Below, in pieces: positions 14,186 to 22,485 of a stretch of 32,600 nt of DNA. The notes below the pieces were generated by a model. That model worked only from the letters and a program-made list of their open reading frames with translations, ran no database searches and was not told the origin of the DNA. Within the stretch, counting starts at the first letter, position 1. Every line of letters begins with the position of its first letter. The translations under genes and the position numbers were made by a program. The stretch comes from Patescibacteria group bacterium (GTDB taxonomy: Bacteria > Patescibacteriota > Microgenomatia > Woykebacterales > 2-01-FULL-43-14), in contig JAMCZT010000006.1 in assembly GCA_023485445.1 (NCBI GenBank), forward strand, positions 1-32,600. The letters are read 5' to 3'.

Positions 14186-14800
14186 TTACTCAATTTCCTT
14201 TGGCTCAAACTCTTGCCGGCTTGGGTTTTCGTCAAAGGTCGTTGGGGTCGGAGATCCTGGGTGACCGGCGTAGCTTTGATGCTCGAGCCTAGATGAAATC
14301 CGCTTGCTAGGGAAAAGATAACGCTTAGGGTTTTTATCCAGGTCGATAAATTCGTCTACCTCAGGAATCAGTTTTCCAGAAGTGCTTTTTCCAAAAGCCA
14401 TTACTTCGATTCGATGGCCTTGGTTTCGCAGGTATTCCAGCAGGGGAACGTAATCTCCATCCCCAGAGACTAAAACCATTACGTCGAGTTTTGGTCCAAG
14501 TCGGATCATGTCAATTGCGATTCCGATGTCCCAATCGCCTTTTCTCACCCCACCCGGGAAAATTTGGATGTCTTTAACCTTGACCTCAAAACCAGCCTTT
14601 TCTAGGGCGTCAAAAAAGCTTTGCTCTTCAGGCATAGCGGCTTTGATACCGTAAGCGATGGCCCGAATTAACTGACGTCCACCGACAGCCGTTTCTAAAA
14701 TTTTGCTAAAGTTTACTCTAGAGCTGTAGAGGTTGCGGGCGGAATAATACATATTTTGGACGTCGACAAATACGCCGACACGTTGGTTAATATTTTTCAT
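14186..14800 (-). CDS. NYN (LabA/DUF88-like) domain protein, putative ribonuclease
   Basis: 204 residues from the ATG at 14800. The NYN/PIN-like fold is recognisable from its acidic residues: D in V-F-V-D-V-Q-N-M-Y near residue 11, K-G-D-W-D-I-G-I-A-I-D in the middle, and V-S-G-D-G-D-Y-V-P-L near 110-119. The family is thought to cut RNA with a metal ion. The C-terminal 40 residues are polar and probably disordered. The gene begins 11 nt after the VanW gene's stop and is probably co-transcribed with it. GGAG lies 14 nt before the ATG, a long spacing. An in-frame start at 14848 inside the VanW gene is less likely because the domain begins at the later ATG. Confidence 0.85.
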   Translation of the reverse strand: MKNINQRVGVFVDVQNMYYSARNLYSSRVNFSKILETAVGGRQLIRAIAYGIKAAMPEEQSFFDALEKAGFEVKVKDIQIFPGGVRKGDWDIGIAIDMIRLGPKLDVMVLVSGDGDYVPLLEYLRNQGHRIEVMAFGKSTSGKLIPEVDEFIDLDKNPKRYLFPSKRISSRLEHQSYAGHPGSPTPTTFDENPSRQEFEPKEIE

Positions 14801-14811
14801 ATGATAGTATT

Positions 14812-16701
14812 TTACTCCTTTGTGCCAACTAAGTATACTGCCTGCCAAGCTTTATATCGTGAAAAGAACTTATCCGAGATGATAACTTCTCCGTTTCGGG
14901 TGACAGCTCGAGTGAAGGAAGCGTCTGCTCCCCAAGCGGCCCAGTCAATTTGCTTGGTTGTGCCTTTTGGTAAAGTCGGGTCGTCTTGATACAGTGCTGG
15001 GGGAGGGGGGACTTGGTTGCCTAGCCAAAAGTTGCCTACTTCTGACTTCCGGCCATCGAAAGTGCCGTAAATTTCAAAGGTTAGGGAATAATTAGCCAGA
15101 TCAGGGATAGCCTGAATAAGGATGTAGCCAGGAGTATCGTTCTTGAACTTAAAATCAGAAGAGGGGAAAAACACGGAGGCGTCTACCCCCGGTGACATAT
15201 CCTGCTCGTAATAACCAACTCGGTAGGCGTGAGGGTAGCGTTCCACTACCGGCAACCCTGAGTTTAAGACCGCTCGAAATAGGGTGGTGGAAACTTGACA
15301 AACTCCGCCACCATAATCAAGTTTGGTCCGACCGTTGGAAATCACGTAGGCTTCCTGGTATCCTGTCGAGCCGTCTACCTCGCCGATAGTTTTATACATC
15401 GAGAAAGTTTCTCCCGGAGCGATCAAAGCTCCGTTAATTCTGCTGGCGGCCAAGCCAACGTTATAAACTCGGCTTGGAATCGAGTGCGCAAATTTGGAAG
15501 TCCCTCGCCCGAGTAACTCTTTAATATTAAAATTACTCACGTTTTCATTAGTAACCGTGGGGTTTTTGATATTAACTGGAAGATCAACTTCCTCCTGACC
15601 GTCTTCCAAGGTGGTTGTGATTTTTTCAACCGCGGCTGTTTCGTCTAGTTCCCTCCCCACTTTATGGGGGACGAAGACGGTCACTTTTCCGTTTTCAAAT
15701 TTAAACTTCGCGTCAACCGGTTCTTGGTTTATTTCCTTAGCAATATTTGAAACCGTTTCTTTGATTTTTTCTTGGTTTAAGTTTACTTTCAAAATCGCTT
15801 TAACGTCTCCTCCCCCCCTACTATCGGCAGCATAAATACTTTTTATTTCAAAGTTTTTCCCGCCGATGGAAAAGCGGAAAGCTGGAGTAATCTCTTCCTT
15901 TTGAGTTGAAAAACTAAGGAAGGAGGAAAGTTGCTCCTTTCCAAGTGCCCAAGCTTTATCTTGATATCGTAGGGTTAGTGGGTGAGAAAGAATTTTTTCC
16001 GTTTCTTCCCGTGCTTTGAGGGCGTTGTCTTCTGTGGTAATTGGATTAGCTGGGCGCACGCTAAGGCTGACTGCAGTTGAGGAGAGAGAAGATATGGCTT
16101 GTTTAATTTTTTCTTTAGCTTCAGACCGGTCTAAAAGAACTCCTGTTTTAGCTGGCGAGATCTCGACCTTTTCCACGCTAATTTTTATGCTCGCATCGAC
16201 CGGAGGGTTATCTACCTCCTTGGCTAAGTCACGAACAGTCTTTTCTAAAGCCTCGTCATTTAAAGAATAAATCGCCTCGAAATTCACGCCTTGAGTGAAA
16301 GATTGCCATTTATCTTCAAAATTAAGAAGAGGGTTTTTTCCTCGGCCGAGGTTAAAGCTGAGTTGAGCTGTCGCCGAGGCGTCGTAAGTGACTTCTAAAG
16401 TGGAAAGCGGTAAAGTCTTATTTTTTCCGTTGTAACTTAAAGTCAGACTTTGAGCTTGGAAGGATGAAACTTGGGATTGGAGCAAGCGGTTAGCTTCTTC
16501 TAAAGTTAAATTTCCAAGATGAAGATTTCCGACCTTGACTCCGGGGTATATTTTGTTTAGGTAAGCGAGATGGTAAGCGATCAAACTAGTGGAGATTAGA
16601 ATAAAAAGTAACGCTAAAAAAGTGATGGCAGTTTTCTTGAAAATAAATTTTATGACTTCGCTTTTGCTTATTTTTCCTTTAACTTTAGACTTTTCTTTCA
16701 T
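14812..16701 (-). CDS. VanW family protein with YoaR-like peptidoglycan-binding repeats
   Basis: About 629 residues. A short basic cytoplasmic tail and one membrane helix lie at about 20-43, followed by a long extracellular part. Two related modules of about 120 residues resemble the YoaR-like putative peptidoglycan-binding domain. The VanW domain occupies about 430-560, with N-x-x-x-A-A-S-R-I-N-G, A-P-G-E-T-F-S and the hallmark Y-G-G-G-V-C-Q-V-S-T-T-L. A C-terminal beta module follows. VanW takes its name from vancomycin-resistance clusters, but its biochemical role is unknown; here nothing suggests resistance. I use ATG 16701; a TTG at 16710 would add three residues. The 1-nt-scale spacing to the NYN gene implies one transcript. 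Confidence 0.88.
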   Translation of the reverse strand: MKEKSKVKGKISKSEVIKFIFKKTAITFLALLFILISTSLIAYHLAYLNKIYPGVKVGNLHLGNLTLEEANRLLQSQVSSFQAQSLTLSYNGKNKTLPLSTLEVTYDASATAQLSFNLGRGKNPLLNFEDKWQSFTQGVNFEAIYSLNDEALEKTVRDLAKEVDNPPVDASIKISVEKVEISPAKTGVLLDRSEAKEKIKQAISSLSSTAVSLSVRPANPITTEDNALKAREETEKILSHPLTLRYQDKAWALGKEQLSSFLSFSTQKEEITPAFRFSIGGKNFEIKSIYAADSRGGGDVKAILKVNLNQEKIKETVSNIAKEINQEPVDAKFKFENGKVTVFVPHKVGRELDETAAVEKITTTLEDGQEEVDLPVNIKNPTVTNENVSNFNIKELLGRGTSKFAHSIPSRVYNVGLAASRINGALIAPGETFSMYKTIGEVDGSTGYQEAYVISNGRTKLDYGGGVCQVSTTLFRAVLNSGLPVVERYPHAYRVGYYEQDMSPGVDASVFFPSSDFKFKNDTPGYILIQAIPDLANYSLTFEIYGTFDGRKSEVGNFWLGNQVPPPPALYQDDPTLPKGTTKQIDWAAWGADASFTRAVTRNGEVIISDKFFSRYKAWQAVYLVGTKE

Positions 16702-16876
16702 TAATTTCAACCTAGACCTAAAACGATTTTCCTAAATGATTTTTAGCTTAATAAGGCTCTATGTTGCCATTTTTCTTCCTTCTATGATAACATTAAATAG
16801 CCTGGAAGTAAAATAAAAAACCTTTTATCGAATTCATTTTTAACTACTACTTTTTCTTTAGTTGTTGAGGTGGCTC

Positions 16877-17755
16877 ATGAAAATTCGCAAAGCTGTAATC
16901 CCTGCCGCTGGTTTTGGGACCAGGTTTCTACCCGCCACGAAGGCCCAGCCAAAAGAAATGCTTCCCGTGGTGGATAAGCCGATTATCCAATACGTGGTCG
17001 AGGACGCCGTGGAGGCGGGGATCGAGGATATCGTTATTGTCACCGGTTGGCATAAGCGAACCATTGAAGATCATTTTGATTATCCTTTTGAGCTGGAGCA
17101 GCGTTTAAAAGAATCAAATAAAATGGACCAGTTGGAAGAGATCCAGAGAATTTCAAACATGGCAAATTTTATTTATATCCGCCAAAAAGGCCCAATAGGT
17201 AATGCCACGCCGATACTTAACGCTAAGGAAGTGATCGGGGAAGAGCCTTTTCTGGTCTTGTGGGGCGACGACGTGATCCAGGCCCGTCCTTGCAGGGGTA
17301 GGCAACTTATTGAGGCTTACGAGCGCTTTAAGAGCCCTGTGCTGGGTTCTATTAGGACTAAAAGCGAGGAGGATAGTAAAAGGTACGGGTTTGCAGCAGG
17401 AGAGATGATTGAAGACGGGGTTATCAAAGTCAGCCGGTTGGTAGAAAAACCTGGGCCAGAAAAAGTGCCTTCCGACCTTGCCGTGGTTGGGGGAATGGTT
17501 CTCACCCCGGAAATTTTTGAAGCGATCGAATCCTTGGAAATCAAGCCAAACGAAGAGTTAGTTTATATTGATGCCTTGAATGTTTTGATGAAGAAACAAC
17601 CAGTCTACGCAGTAGAAATTAAAAATGGCAAATATCACGATTGCGGAAGTAAACTAGGTTACCTAAAGGCAAATGTAGAATTGGGTTTAGAAAGGGAGGA
17701 GTTTAATTCTGAATTTCTAAACTACCTTAAGGGAATTTCCGGAAGATTTGATTAA
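16877..17755 (+). CDS. galU: UTP-glucose-1-phosphate uridylyltransferase
   Basis: 292 residues, normal for GalU, which makes UDP-glucose for surface polysaccharide. The nucleotidyltransferase signature P-A-A-G-F-G-T-R-F-L-P-A-T-K is at residues 9-22, followed by P-K-E-M-L-P-V-V-D-K-P. Later motifs include V-L-W-G-D-D near 135-140, V-E-K-P near 190, and the C-terminal K-Y-H-D-C-G-S. The ATG at 16877 has GAGGTGG at 16867-16873. The frame extends to a TTG at 16862, which lacks a good site. The gene supports the sugar-nucleotide enzymes at 3.4 kb. A weak TTGCCA/TAACAT promoter (16764-16793) lies upstream in a 175-nt gene-free region. Confidence 0.95.
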   Translation: MKIRKAVIPAAGFGTRFLPATKAQPKEMLPVVDKPIIQYVVEDAVEAGIEDIVIVTGWHKRTIEDHFDYPFELEQRLKESNKMDQLEEIQRISNMANFIYIRQKGPIGNATPILNAKEVIGEEPFLVLWGDDVIQARPCRGRQLIEAYERFKSPVLGSIRTKSEEDSKRYGFAAGEMIEDGVIKVSRLVEKPGPEKVPSDLAVVGGMVLTPEIFEAIESLEIKPNEELVYIDALNVLMKKQPVYAVEIKNGKYHDCGSKLGYLKANVELGLEREEFNSEFLNYLKGISGRFD

Positions 17756-17759
17756 TTTT

Positions 17760-19121
17760 ATGATCAAGGCTGCCCAAAATTGGAAAGTTCTTACCTCAAT
17801 TTCTGTATTTCTTCTCCTTGTGATCGGGGGGATCCTTATTGTCGTGCCCCTTTTGACTTCCAACCAACCAAAGCAGGTGACTTTAACTTACTGGGGATTC
17901 TGGGATCCTGAGGTGATCAAACCATTGATCGATGAATATCAATCCACTCATCCAAACGTGACGGTCAATTACGAAAGAAAAGTCCCTGAAAATTACCGGG
18001 AAACGCTCCAGACTCGGATTGCTTCCGGCACGGGGCCGGATATTTTTCGTTTCCAAAACAGCTGGCTCCCGATGCTAAGAGGGCAGCTTTCTACCGTTCC
18101 TTCTTCGATTTACTCTCCCGCAAAAATGGAAGAGACGTTTTACCCGATTGTGAAAGGTGATTTGAAAACAGGCGGGGCGTATTACGGAATTCCCTTAGAA
18201 TTTGACGGTTTAGCTTTAGTTTACAACCAGGACATGTTTAACGCCAAAGGCTACAAATCACCCCCATCGACATGGGATCAGCTTCGAAATTTTGCTGCTA
18301 CCTTGACTGTAAAAGACGAAAAGGGAAACATCTTAGTTGGTGGGGCGGCTTTGGGAACGGAGAACAACGTGGAGTATTTTTCTGACATTATCGGCCTAAT
18401 GATGCTCCAAAACGGGGTGGAAATGATTAAAGATGGGCAAGTCGGCTTTGACCAAAGCTTTTCTAAAGATGAGGCTAAAAGAAACTTAGGCGTTGACGCT
18501 CTATCTTTTTATGTTAATTTTACCAAAGTGGATAAAGTTTGGAGTGAGTCCCTTCCTTCTTCGATAGAAGCCTTTGCGGAAGGGAAGGCAGCAATGATTT
18601 TCATTCCTTCCGACCGTCTTTTCGACGTACTTTATTTAAGCCGACAAAAAGGGATAAACTTAAAACTTGGGGTGGCTCCTGTTCCTCAGCTTGAAGAAAA
18701 TAGTCCGCAAAAAGTGGCTTGGGGGCGCTATTTAGCAGAAGGTGTCTCTAGAGCTTCTAAAAATCAATCCGACGCTTGGTCTTTTGTTAAATTTCTTTCC
18801 GAAAACGAATCGTTGCGTAAACTTTACACTCTAGAAAAAGATAAACTTGGCGTGGGAGAGCCGTACAGCCGGATAGACATGGCTAGCTTATTGGCGAACG
18901 ACCTGCTCCAAGGAGCATATATAAACCAAGCTTATTCGGCAAAGAACTGGTATTTAAATTCCCAAACTTTTGACGGGGGCCTAAATGATTTGTTAGTTGG
19001 TAGTTTTGTTAAAGTAGTGGATGTGGCTTTACGGGGAGACAATGCTTCTTCCGCTTTAAGTACTGCCGCAAAAGAAGTAGCTGTTGCTTTAGCAAATTAT
19101 GGTCTAGTCAACTCTTACTAA
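17760..19121 (+). CDS. Extracellular solute-binding protein (family 1), membrane-anchored
   Basis: 453 residues. An N-terminal hydrophobic segment at about 10-30 has no lipobox cysteine, so it looks like an uncleaved anchor. The mature part begins with V-T-L-T-Y-W-G-F-W-D and contains the sugar-binding-protein segment S-G-T-G-P-D-I-F-R near 85-93. Later come G-I-P-L-E-F-D-G-L-A-L-V-Y-N-Q near 140 and F-A-E-G-K-A-A-M. Such proteins deliver sugars or similar ligands to ABC importers, but no permease or ATPase gene lies near. The start codon is uncertain: ATG 17760, or TTG 17748 overlapping galU. It converges on the AI-2E gene and overlaps it by 14 nt. Confidence 0.88.
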   Translation: MIKAAQNWKVLTSISVFLLLVIGGILIVVPLLTSNQPKQVTLTYWGFWDPEVIKPLIDEYQSTHPNVTVNYERKVPENYRETLQTRIASGTGPDIFRFQNSWLPMLRGQLSTVPSSIYSPAKMEETFYPIVKGDLKTGGAYYGIPLEFDGLALVYNQDMFNAKGYKSPPSTWDQLRNFAATLTVKDEKGNILVGGAALGTENNVEYFSDIIGLMMLQNGVEMIKDGQVGFDQSFSKDEAKRNLGVDALSFYVNFTKVDKVWSESLPSSIEAFAEGKAAMIFIPSDRLFDVLYLSRQKGINLKLGVAPVPQLEENSPQKVAWGRYLAEGVSRASKNQSDAWSFVKFLSENESLRKLYTLEKDKLGVGEPYSRIDMASLLANDLLQGAYINQAYSAKNWYLNSQTFDGGLNDLLVGSFVKVVDVALRGDNASSALSTAAKEVAVALANYGLVNSY

Positions 19122-20178
19122 TTTCTTCCCGCCTTTTTAAAATTTCTTTTCCGATTGTCCACAAAACTCCAGCTACCGGGACGGCAAAAAGAGCTCCCCA
19201 GCCGCCTCCGACCTTTAGTCCCACTAAAAAGGCAATCAAAACCCAGACGGGGTGTAAGCCAATGGTTTGCTTTAGAATGAGCGGTGAAAAAACGTCAAAC
19301 TCGATTTGCTGCAGTACTAAGGTGATGACGAGTACTATCCAAAATAGGTTAGGCGTGCTCAAAAACGCGGCTAGTAAGGGTGGGATCAAGGCTAAAGGGC
19401 CGCCAATGATCGGGATGATTGTCAGTATCCCGGCCGTAACGGCGGCAATGGCGGCAAAGCTGACGCCTAGTAGCGTTAAGATGACCCATGTTAAAAGACC
19501 AGAAATTAATGCCAGGATGACTTGACCGCGGATAAATCCGGCAAATGAAGACGCGGTTGTTCGGGAAACAAAATTGATATCGTCGACCCAATTTTTAGGA
19601 AAGAAAGTGACTACCTCGTCTTTAATTCTTTCTCCATCAAGCGCGAAATAGAAAGAAATAATTAGAACTAAAGCAAAAGAAAATAGGACGCTAAAAATAG
19701 AGGTAAGGATAGAGACTAATTGGCTGGCTAAGTTAAATCCGACGTTTGAGAAGTCTATTAACCGAGCTTGGATAGCGGAAGTTAAGTTTACTTCGACCCC
19801 TCGAGAAGCGAGATAAGTTTGCAAAGAACCCACCCACTTTGGCATCTCCGACTTTAACTCCGGCAGGCGATTGCTGAGCTCGTTTAACTGAGTAATAATA
19901 ACTGGCAAGAGAAGCAAACTAGCGCCGATTAAAACTACCGCCAAGAGAAGGTAAGCAAAAAGTGCGCCTATGATTCTCGGCGTGCCTAAGTGGGTAAGAC
20001 GTTTGATAATCGGCTCCAAAATAAAGGAAAGCAGCCAAGAGAGAAAAACGATCAAAATGATGTCGGAAAAACGATCCACGACAGACCAAAATAACTGAAA
20101 AAGATAAAGCCCGGCGATGATGGAAAGAAGAGTGGCTAAAAGTTTCAGGAGTGGGTTTTCCTCAAATATTTTTTGCAT
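19108..20178 (-). CDS. AI-2E family (PerM-like) membrane transporter
   Basis: 356 residues from ATG 20178, the usual size. About seven to eight membrane helices are seen: a paired group near residues 12-70, a central soluble region around 95-150 with E-L-K-S-E-M-P-K-W, then helices from about 155 to 345. Conserved features include the glycine/proline-rich P-I-I-G-G-P-L-A-L-I-P segment near 260-275. Members export varied small molecules or act as Na+/H+ antiporters, and the name does not prove autoinducer transport. A purine-rich AAAGGGGG site precedes the ATG. The frame runs on to 20226, but that stretch contains the promoter. Confidence 0.9.
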   Translation of the reverse strand: MQKIFEENPLLKLLATLLSIIAGLYLFQLFWSVVDRFSDIILIVFLSWLLSFILEPIIKRLTHLGTPRIIGALFAYLLLAVVLIGASLLLLPVIITQLNELSNRLPELKSEMPKWVGSLQTYLASRGVEVNLTSAIQARLIDFSNVGFNLASQLVSILTSIFSVLFSFALVLIISFYFALDGERIKDEVVTFFPKNWVDDINFVSRTTASSFAGFIRGQVILALISGLLTWVILTLLGVSFAAIAAVTAGILTIIPIIGGPLALIPPLLAAFLSTPNLFWIVLVITLVLQQIEFDVFSPLILKQTIGLHPVWVLIAFLVGLKVGGGWGALFAVPVAGVLWTIGKEILKRREEISKS

Positions 20179-20197
20179 GCAGCCCCCTTTTAAAGGT

Positions 20198-20226
20198 AGT
20201 GTACCATGAAAATGAGCCAAGAGCAA
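20198..20226 (-). promoter_or_regulatory. Promoter of the AI-2E family gene
   Basis: Minus strand: -35 TTGCTC (20226-20221), 17-nt spacer, -10 TACACT (20203-20198). It lies back to back with the groES promoter, with only 4 nt between the two -35 boxes. Confidence 0.6.
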
Positions 20227-20230
20227 CCTC

Positions 20231-20259
20231 TTGACAAAGCTGTTTCAAGCTCCTAAAAT
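20231..20259 (+). promoter_or_regulatory. Promoter of groES-groEL
   Basis: Perfect -35 TTGACA (20231-20236), 17-nt spacer, -10 TAAAAT (20254-20259). No CIRCE-type inverted repeat for HrcA is seen between it and groES, so a housekeeping-type sigma factor probably drives it. Confidence 0.75.
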
Positions 20260-20310
20260 AACTTAGCAGAAGAACAGTTTGAGTGACAATCAAGTTTAAG
20301 GAGGTCTGAT

Positions 20311-20595
20311 ATGAAAATTAAACCTTTAGCAGATTATGTTTTGATCGAACCTATCGAAAAGGAAGAAACTCTTCCTTCTGGTATCTTGATCCCAGAAACA
20401 GCCAAGGAAAAACCCCAAGAAGGCAAAGTAATTGCCACTGGTCCAGGTGAGGTTAGAGACGGTAAAGTAGTTCCGATGACCGTCAAGGTTGGGGATAAGG
20501 TAATTTACAAAAAATGGGGCGGTAACGAGGTGAAGGCTGATAGAAAAGAATTATTGTTGGTTAAGGTGGAGGATATTTTAGCAGTAGTAGAATAA
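20311..20595 (+). CDS. groES: Co-chaperonin GroES
   Basis: 94 residues, the standard size. The lid of the GroEL folding chamber is recognisable from the N-terminal K-I-K-P-L-A-D-Y-V-L-I-E-P and the mobile loop region E-E-T-L-P-S-G-I-L-I-P near residues 19-29. Further signs are the V-I-A-T-G-P-G turn and D-K-V-I-Y-K-K-W-G-G-N-E-V near the end. A strong AAGGAGG (20299-20305) precedes the ATG. groEL follows after a 102-nt spacer filled with heptad repeats. Confidence 0.97.
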   Translation: MKIKPLADYVLIEPIEKEETLPSGILIPETAKEKPQEGKVIATGPGEVRDGKVVPMTVKVGDKVIYKKWGGNEVKADRKELLLVKVEDILAVVE

Positions 20596-20602
20596 ACTCA
20601 AG

Positions 20603-20685
20603 CACGAAACTCGAAATTTGAAACAAACCCTAAATTAGAAATTAAAAAAGTTTAGGATTTCGGATTTCGAATTTAGGATTTAATT
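20603..20685. repeat. Heptad-repeat imperfect palindrome between groES and groEL
   Basis: On the right are five contiguous 7-mers starting TTT: TTTAGGA, TTTCGGA, TTTCGAA, TTTAGGA and TTTAATT (20651-20685). On the left are 7-mers of the complementary type: CACGAAA, CTCGAAA, TTTGAAA (20603-20623), followed by CAAACCC, TAAATTA and GAAATTA. The two halves can fold on each other as an imperfect hairpin with an AT-rich tip. The element ends just before the groEL ribosome-binding site AGGAGG (20688-20693). Confidence 0.8.
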
Positions 20686-20697
20686 GTAGGAGGTTTT

Positions 20698-22338
20698 ATG
20701 GCAAAGCAAGTAATTTATTCTGATGAAGCCCGGGTAAAACTTAAAACTGGCGTAGATAAGTTGGCCAACGCCGTGGCAACGACTCTCGGGCCAAAAGGCC
20801 GGAATGTGGCTTTGGATAAAAAATGGGGTGCGCCAAATGTAGTTCACGATGGTGTCACCGTGGCCAAAGAAATTGAGCTTGAAGATCCATTTGAAAACAT
20901 GGGCGCTCAGCTGGTTAAGGAAGCTTCTTCCAAGACTAACGACGTGGCTGGGGATGGGACGACCACTGCGACAGTCCTTGCTCAGGCGATTGTTAACGAA
21001 GGCCTTCGTTATATCACCGCGGGTGTAAACCCGATGGTTTTGCGCGGCGGTATCGACAAAGGTGTCGAAGCGGTGGTTGAAGAGCTTAAGAAAATGGCCA
21101 AGAAAGTCAAGACCAAGGAAGAAAAAGCCCAGGTGGCTACGATTTCTGCCGCAGATGCCCAAATTGGGAACATGATTGCTGAAGCGATGGAAAAAATCGG
21201 CGACAATGGAGTGATTACGGTTGAAGAGTCAAAAGGACTTGAGATGTATGTTGACTACAAAGAGGGAATGGAGTTTGATAAAGGTTACGTTTCCCCTTAC
21301 TTTGTGACAAACTCTGAAAAAATGGAAGCCAGCATTGAAGATCCATATATCTTAATTACGGATAAAAAAATCTCTGCGATTGCTGATTTATTGCCTTTGC
21401 TTGAAAAGTTAGTCCAAGTAAGCAAGAATTTGGTAATTATCGCCGATGAAGTCGAAGGCGAGGCCTTAGCGACTTTAGTTTTAAACAAGATTCGAGGTAC
21501 TTTTACCGTTCTGGCCGTGAAGGCACCTGGCTTTGGCGATCGACGTAAAGAGATGCTTCAAGATATTGCCATTCTCACCGGAGCTAACGTTATTTCTGAA
21601 GAAACCGGCCGTAAGCTCGAGTCAGCCACAGTGGAAGATCTCGGCCGAGCAGATCGGGTTACTTCAGATAAAGACAACACCGTCATCGTTGGTGGTAAAG
21701 GTACGAAGAAAGATATCGAAGCCAGAATTCATCAAATCAAAGTTCAGATCGAAAAGACGACTTCGGACTTTGATCGGGAAAAGCTTCAAGAAAGACTAGC
21801 GAAGCTCGCAGGCGGGGTCGCGGTGATTAACGTCGGGGCCGCCACAGAAATTGAGTTAAAAGAAAAGAAAGAACGGGTTAACGATGCCGTGCAGGCGACT
21901 AAAGCGGCGGTTGAAGAAGGTATTGTCCCTGGAGGCGGAGTGGCTTTAGTTCGAAGTAGAGCCGTTCTTGAGAAACTGAACCTAACCGACGAGGAAAAAG
22001 ATGCCGTTACGATCCTTAAGAACGCTTTGGCCCAACCTCTTCGCAAGATTGCTGCAAATGCTGGAGCAGATGCCGGTTGGGTGGTTAAGGAAGTCGAGAA
22101 AGCTACAGGTGACATGGGTTATAATGTTACGACTAATAAGTTTGAATCAATGGTCGCGGCCGGAGTCATTGACCCGGTGAAAGTAACTCGCTCAGCTCTC
22201 CAGAATGCCGCCTCCGTAGCGACAATGATCTTAACGACCGAAGCCTTGGTAACTGATCTTCCAGAGAAGGAAAAGGCCGCTGGCGGAATGCCAGGCGGTA
22301 TGGGCGGCATGCCCGGCATGGGCGGAATGGAATATTAA
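20698..22338 (+). CDS. groEL: Chaperonin GroEL
   Basis: 546 residues, full length. It forms the double-ring folding chamber and uses ATP. The N-terminal [11 protein letters not shown] start, the ATP-binding T-L-G-P-K-G-R-N-V near residues 30-38, and D-G-T-T-T-A-T-V-L near 87-95 are all present. The apical domain and the G-G-G-V-A-L segment near 415 are intact. The tail has the usual G-G-M repeats, ending G-G-M-E-Y, which line the chamber floor. The ribosome-binding site is AGGAGG, 4 nt before ATG. It is co-transcribed with groES and closed by a terminator. Confidence 0.98.
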   Translation: MAKQVIYSDEARVKLKTGVDKLANAVATTLGPKGRNVALDKKWGAPNVVHDGVTVAKEIELEDPFENMGAQLVKEASSKTNDVAGDGTTTATVLAQAIVNEGLRYITAGVNPMVLRGGIDKGVEAVVEELKKMAKKVKTKEEKAQVATISAADAQIGNMIAEAMEKIGDNGVITVEESKGLEMYVDYKEGMEFDKGYVSPYFVTNSEKMEASIEDPYILITDKKISAIADLLPLLEKLVQVSKNLVIIADEVEGEALATLVLNKIRGTFTVLAVKAPGFGDRRKEMLQDIAILTGANVISEETGRKLESATVEDLGRADRVTSDKDNTVIVGGKGTKKDIEARIHQIKVQIEKTTSDFDREKLQERLAKLAGGVAVINVGAATEIELKEKKERVNDAVQATKAAVEEGIVPGGGVALVRSRAVLEKLNLTDEEKDAVTILKNALAQPLRKIAANAGADAGWVVKEVEKATGDMGYNVTTNKFESMVAAGVIDPVKVTRSALQNAASVATMILTTEALVTDLPEKEKAAGGMPGGMGGMPGMGGMEY

Positions 22339-22352
22339 ATAGGTTAATGGTT

Positions 22353-22383
22353 AGAAAAACCCCTCCGAGTGAGGGGTTTTTCT
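22353..22383 (+). terminator. Intrinsic terminator after groEL
   Basis: A 13-bp perfect stem (22353-22365 with 22371-22383) and 5-nt loop CGAGT. The GC-rich core CCCCTC/GAGGGG is followed by a run of five T and more T-rich sequence. Confidence 0.9.
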
Positions 22384-22417
22384 TTTCTTTGCAGTAAAGA
22401 AATGCTTTCGTTGTTTG

Positions 22418-22446
22418 GTGACGAGGTTTTTCTTGTAGAATACAAT
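22418..22446 (+). promoter_or_regulatory. Possible promoter of the LonB-like gene
   Basis: -10 TACAAT (22441-22446), with an overlapping TAGAAT (22436-22441), and a weak -35 GTGACG at 17 nt (22418-22423). It lies between the groEL terminator and the ribosome-binding site of the protease gene. Confidence 0.4.
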
Positions 22447-22485
22447 GGCGTTATTATGTGGCGTCATCCTACAGACGGAGGTTTT

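Noticed and set aside
14800-14814. Leaderless promoter for the NYN gene
   Set aside because: The TAAAAT box is 8 nt from the ATG, lies on the VanW stop codon and has no -35; co-transcription with the VanW gene is more likely.
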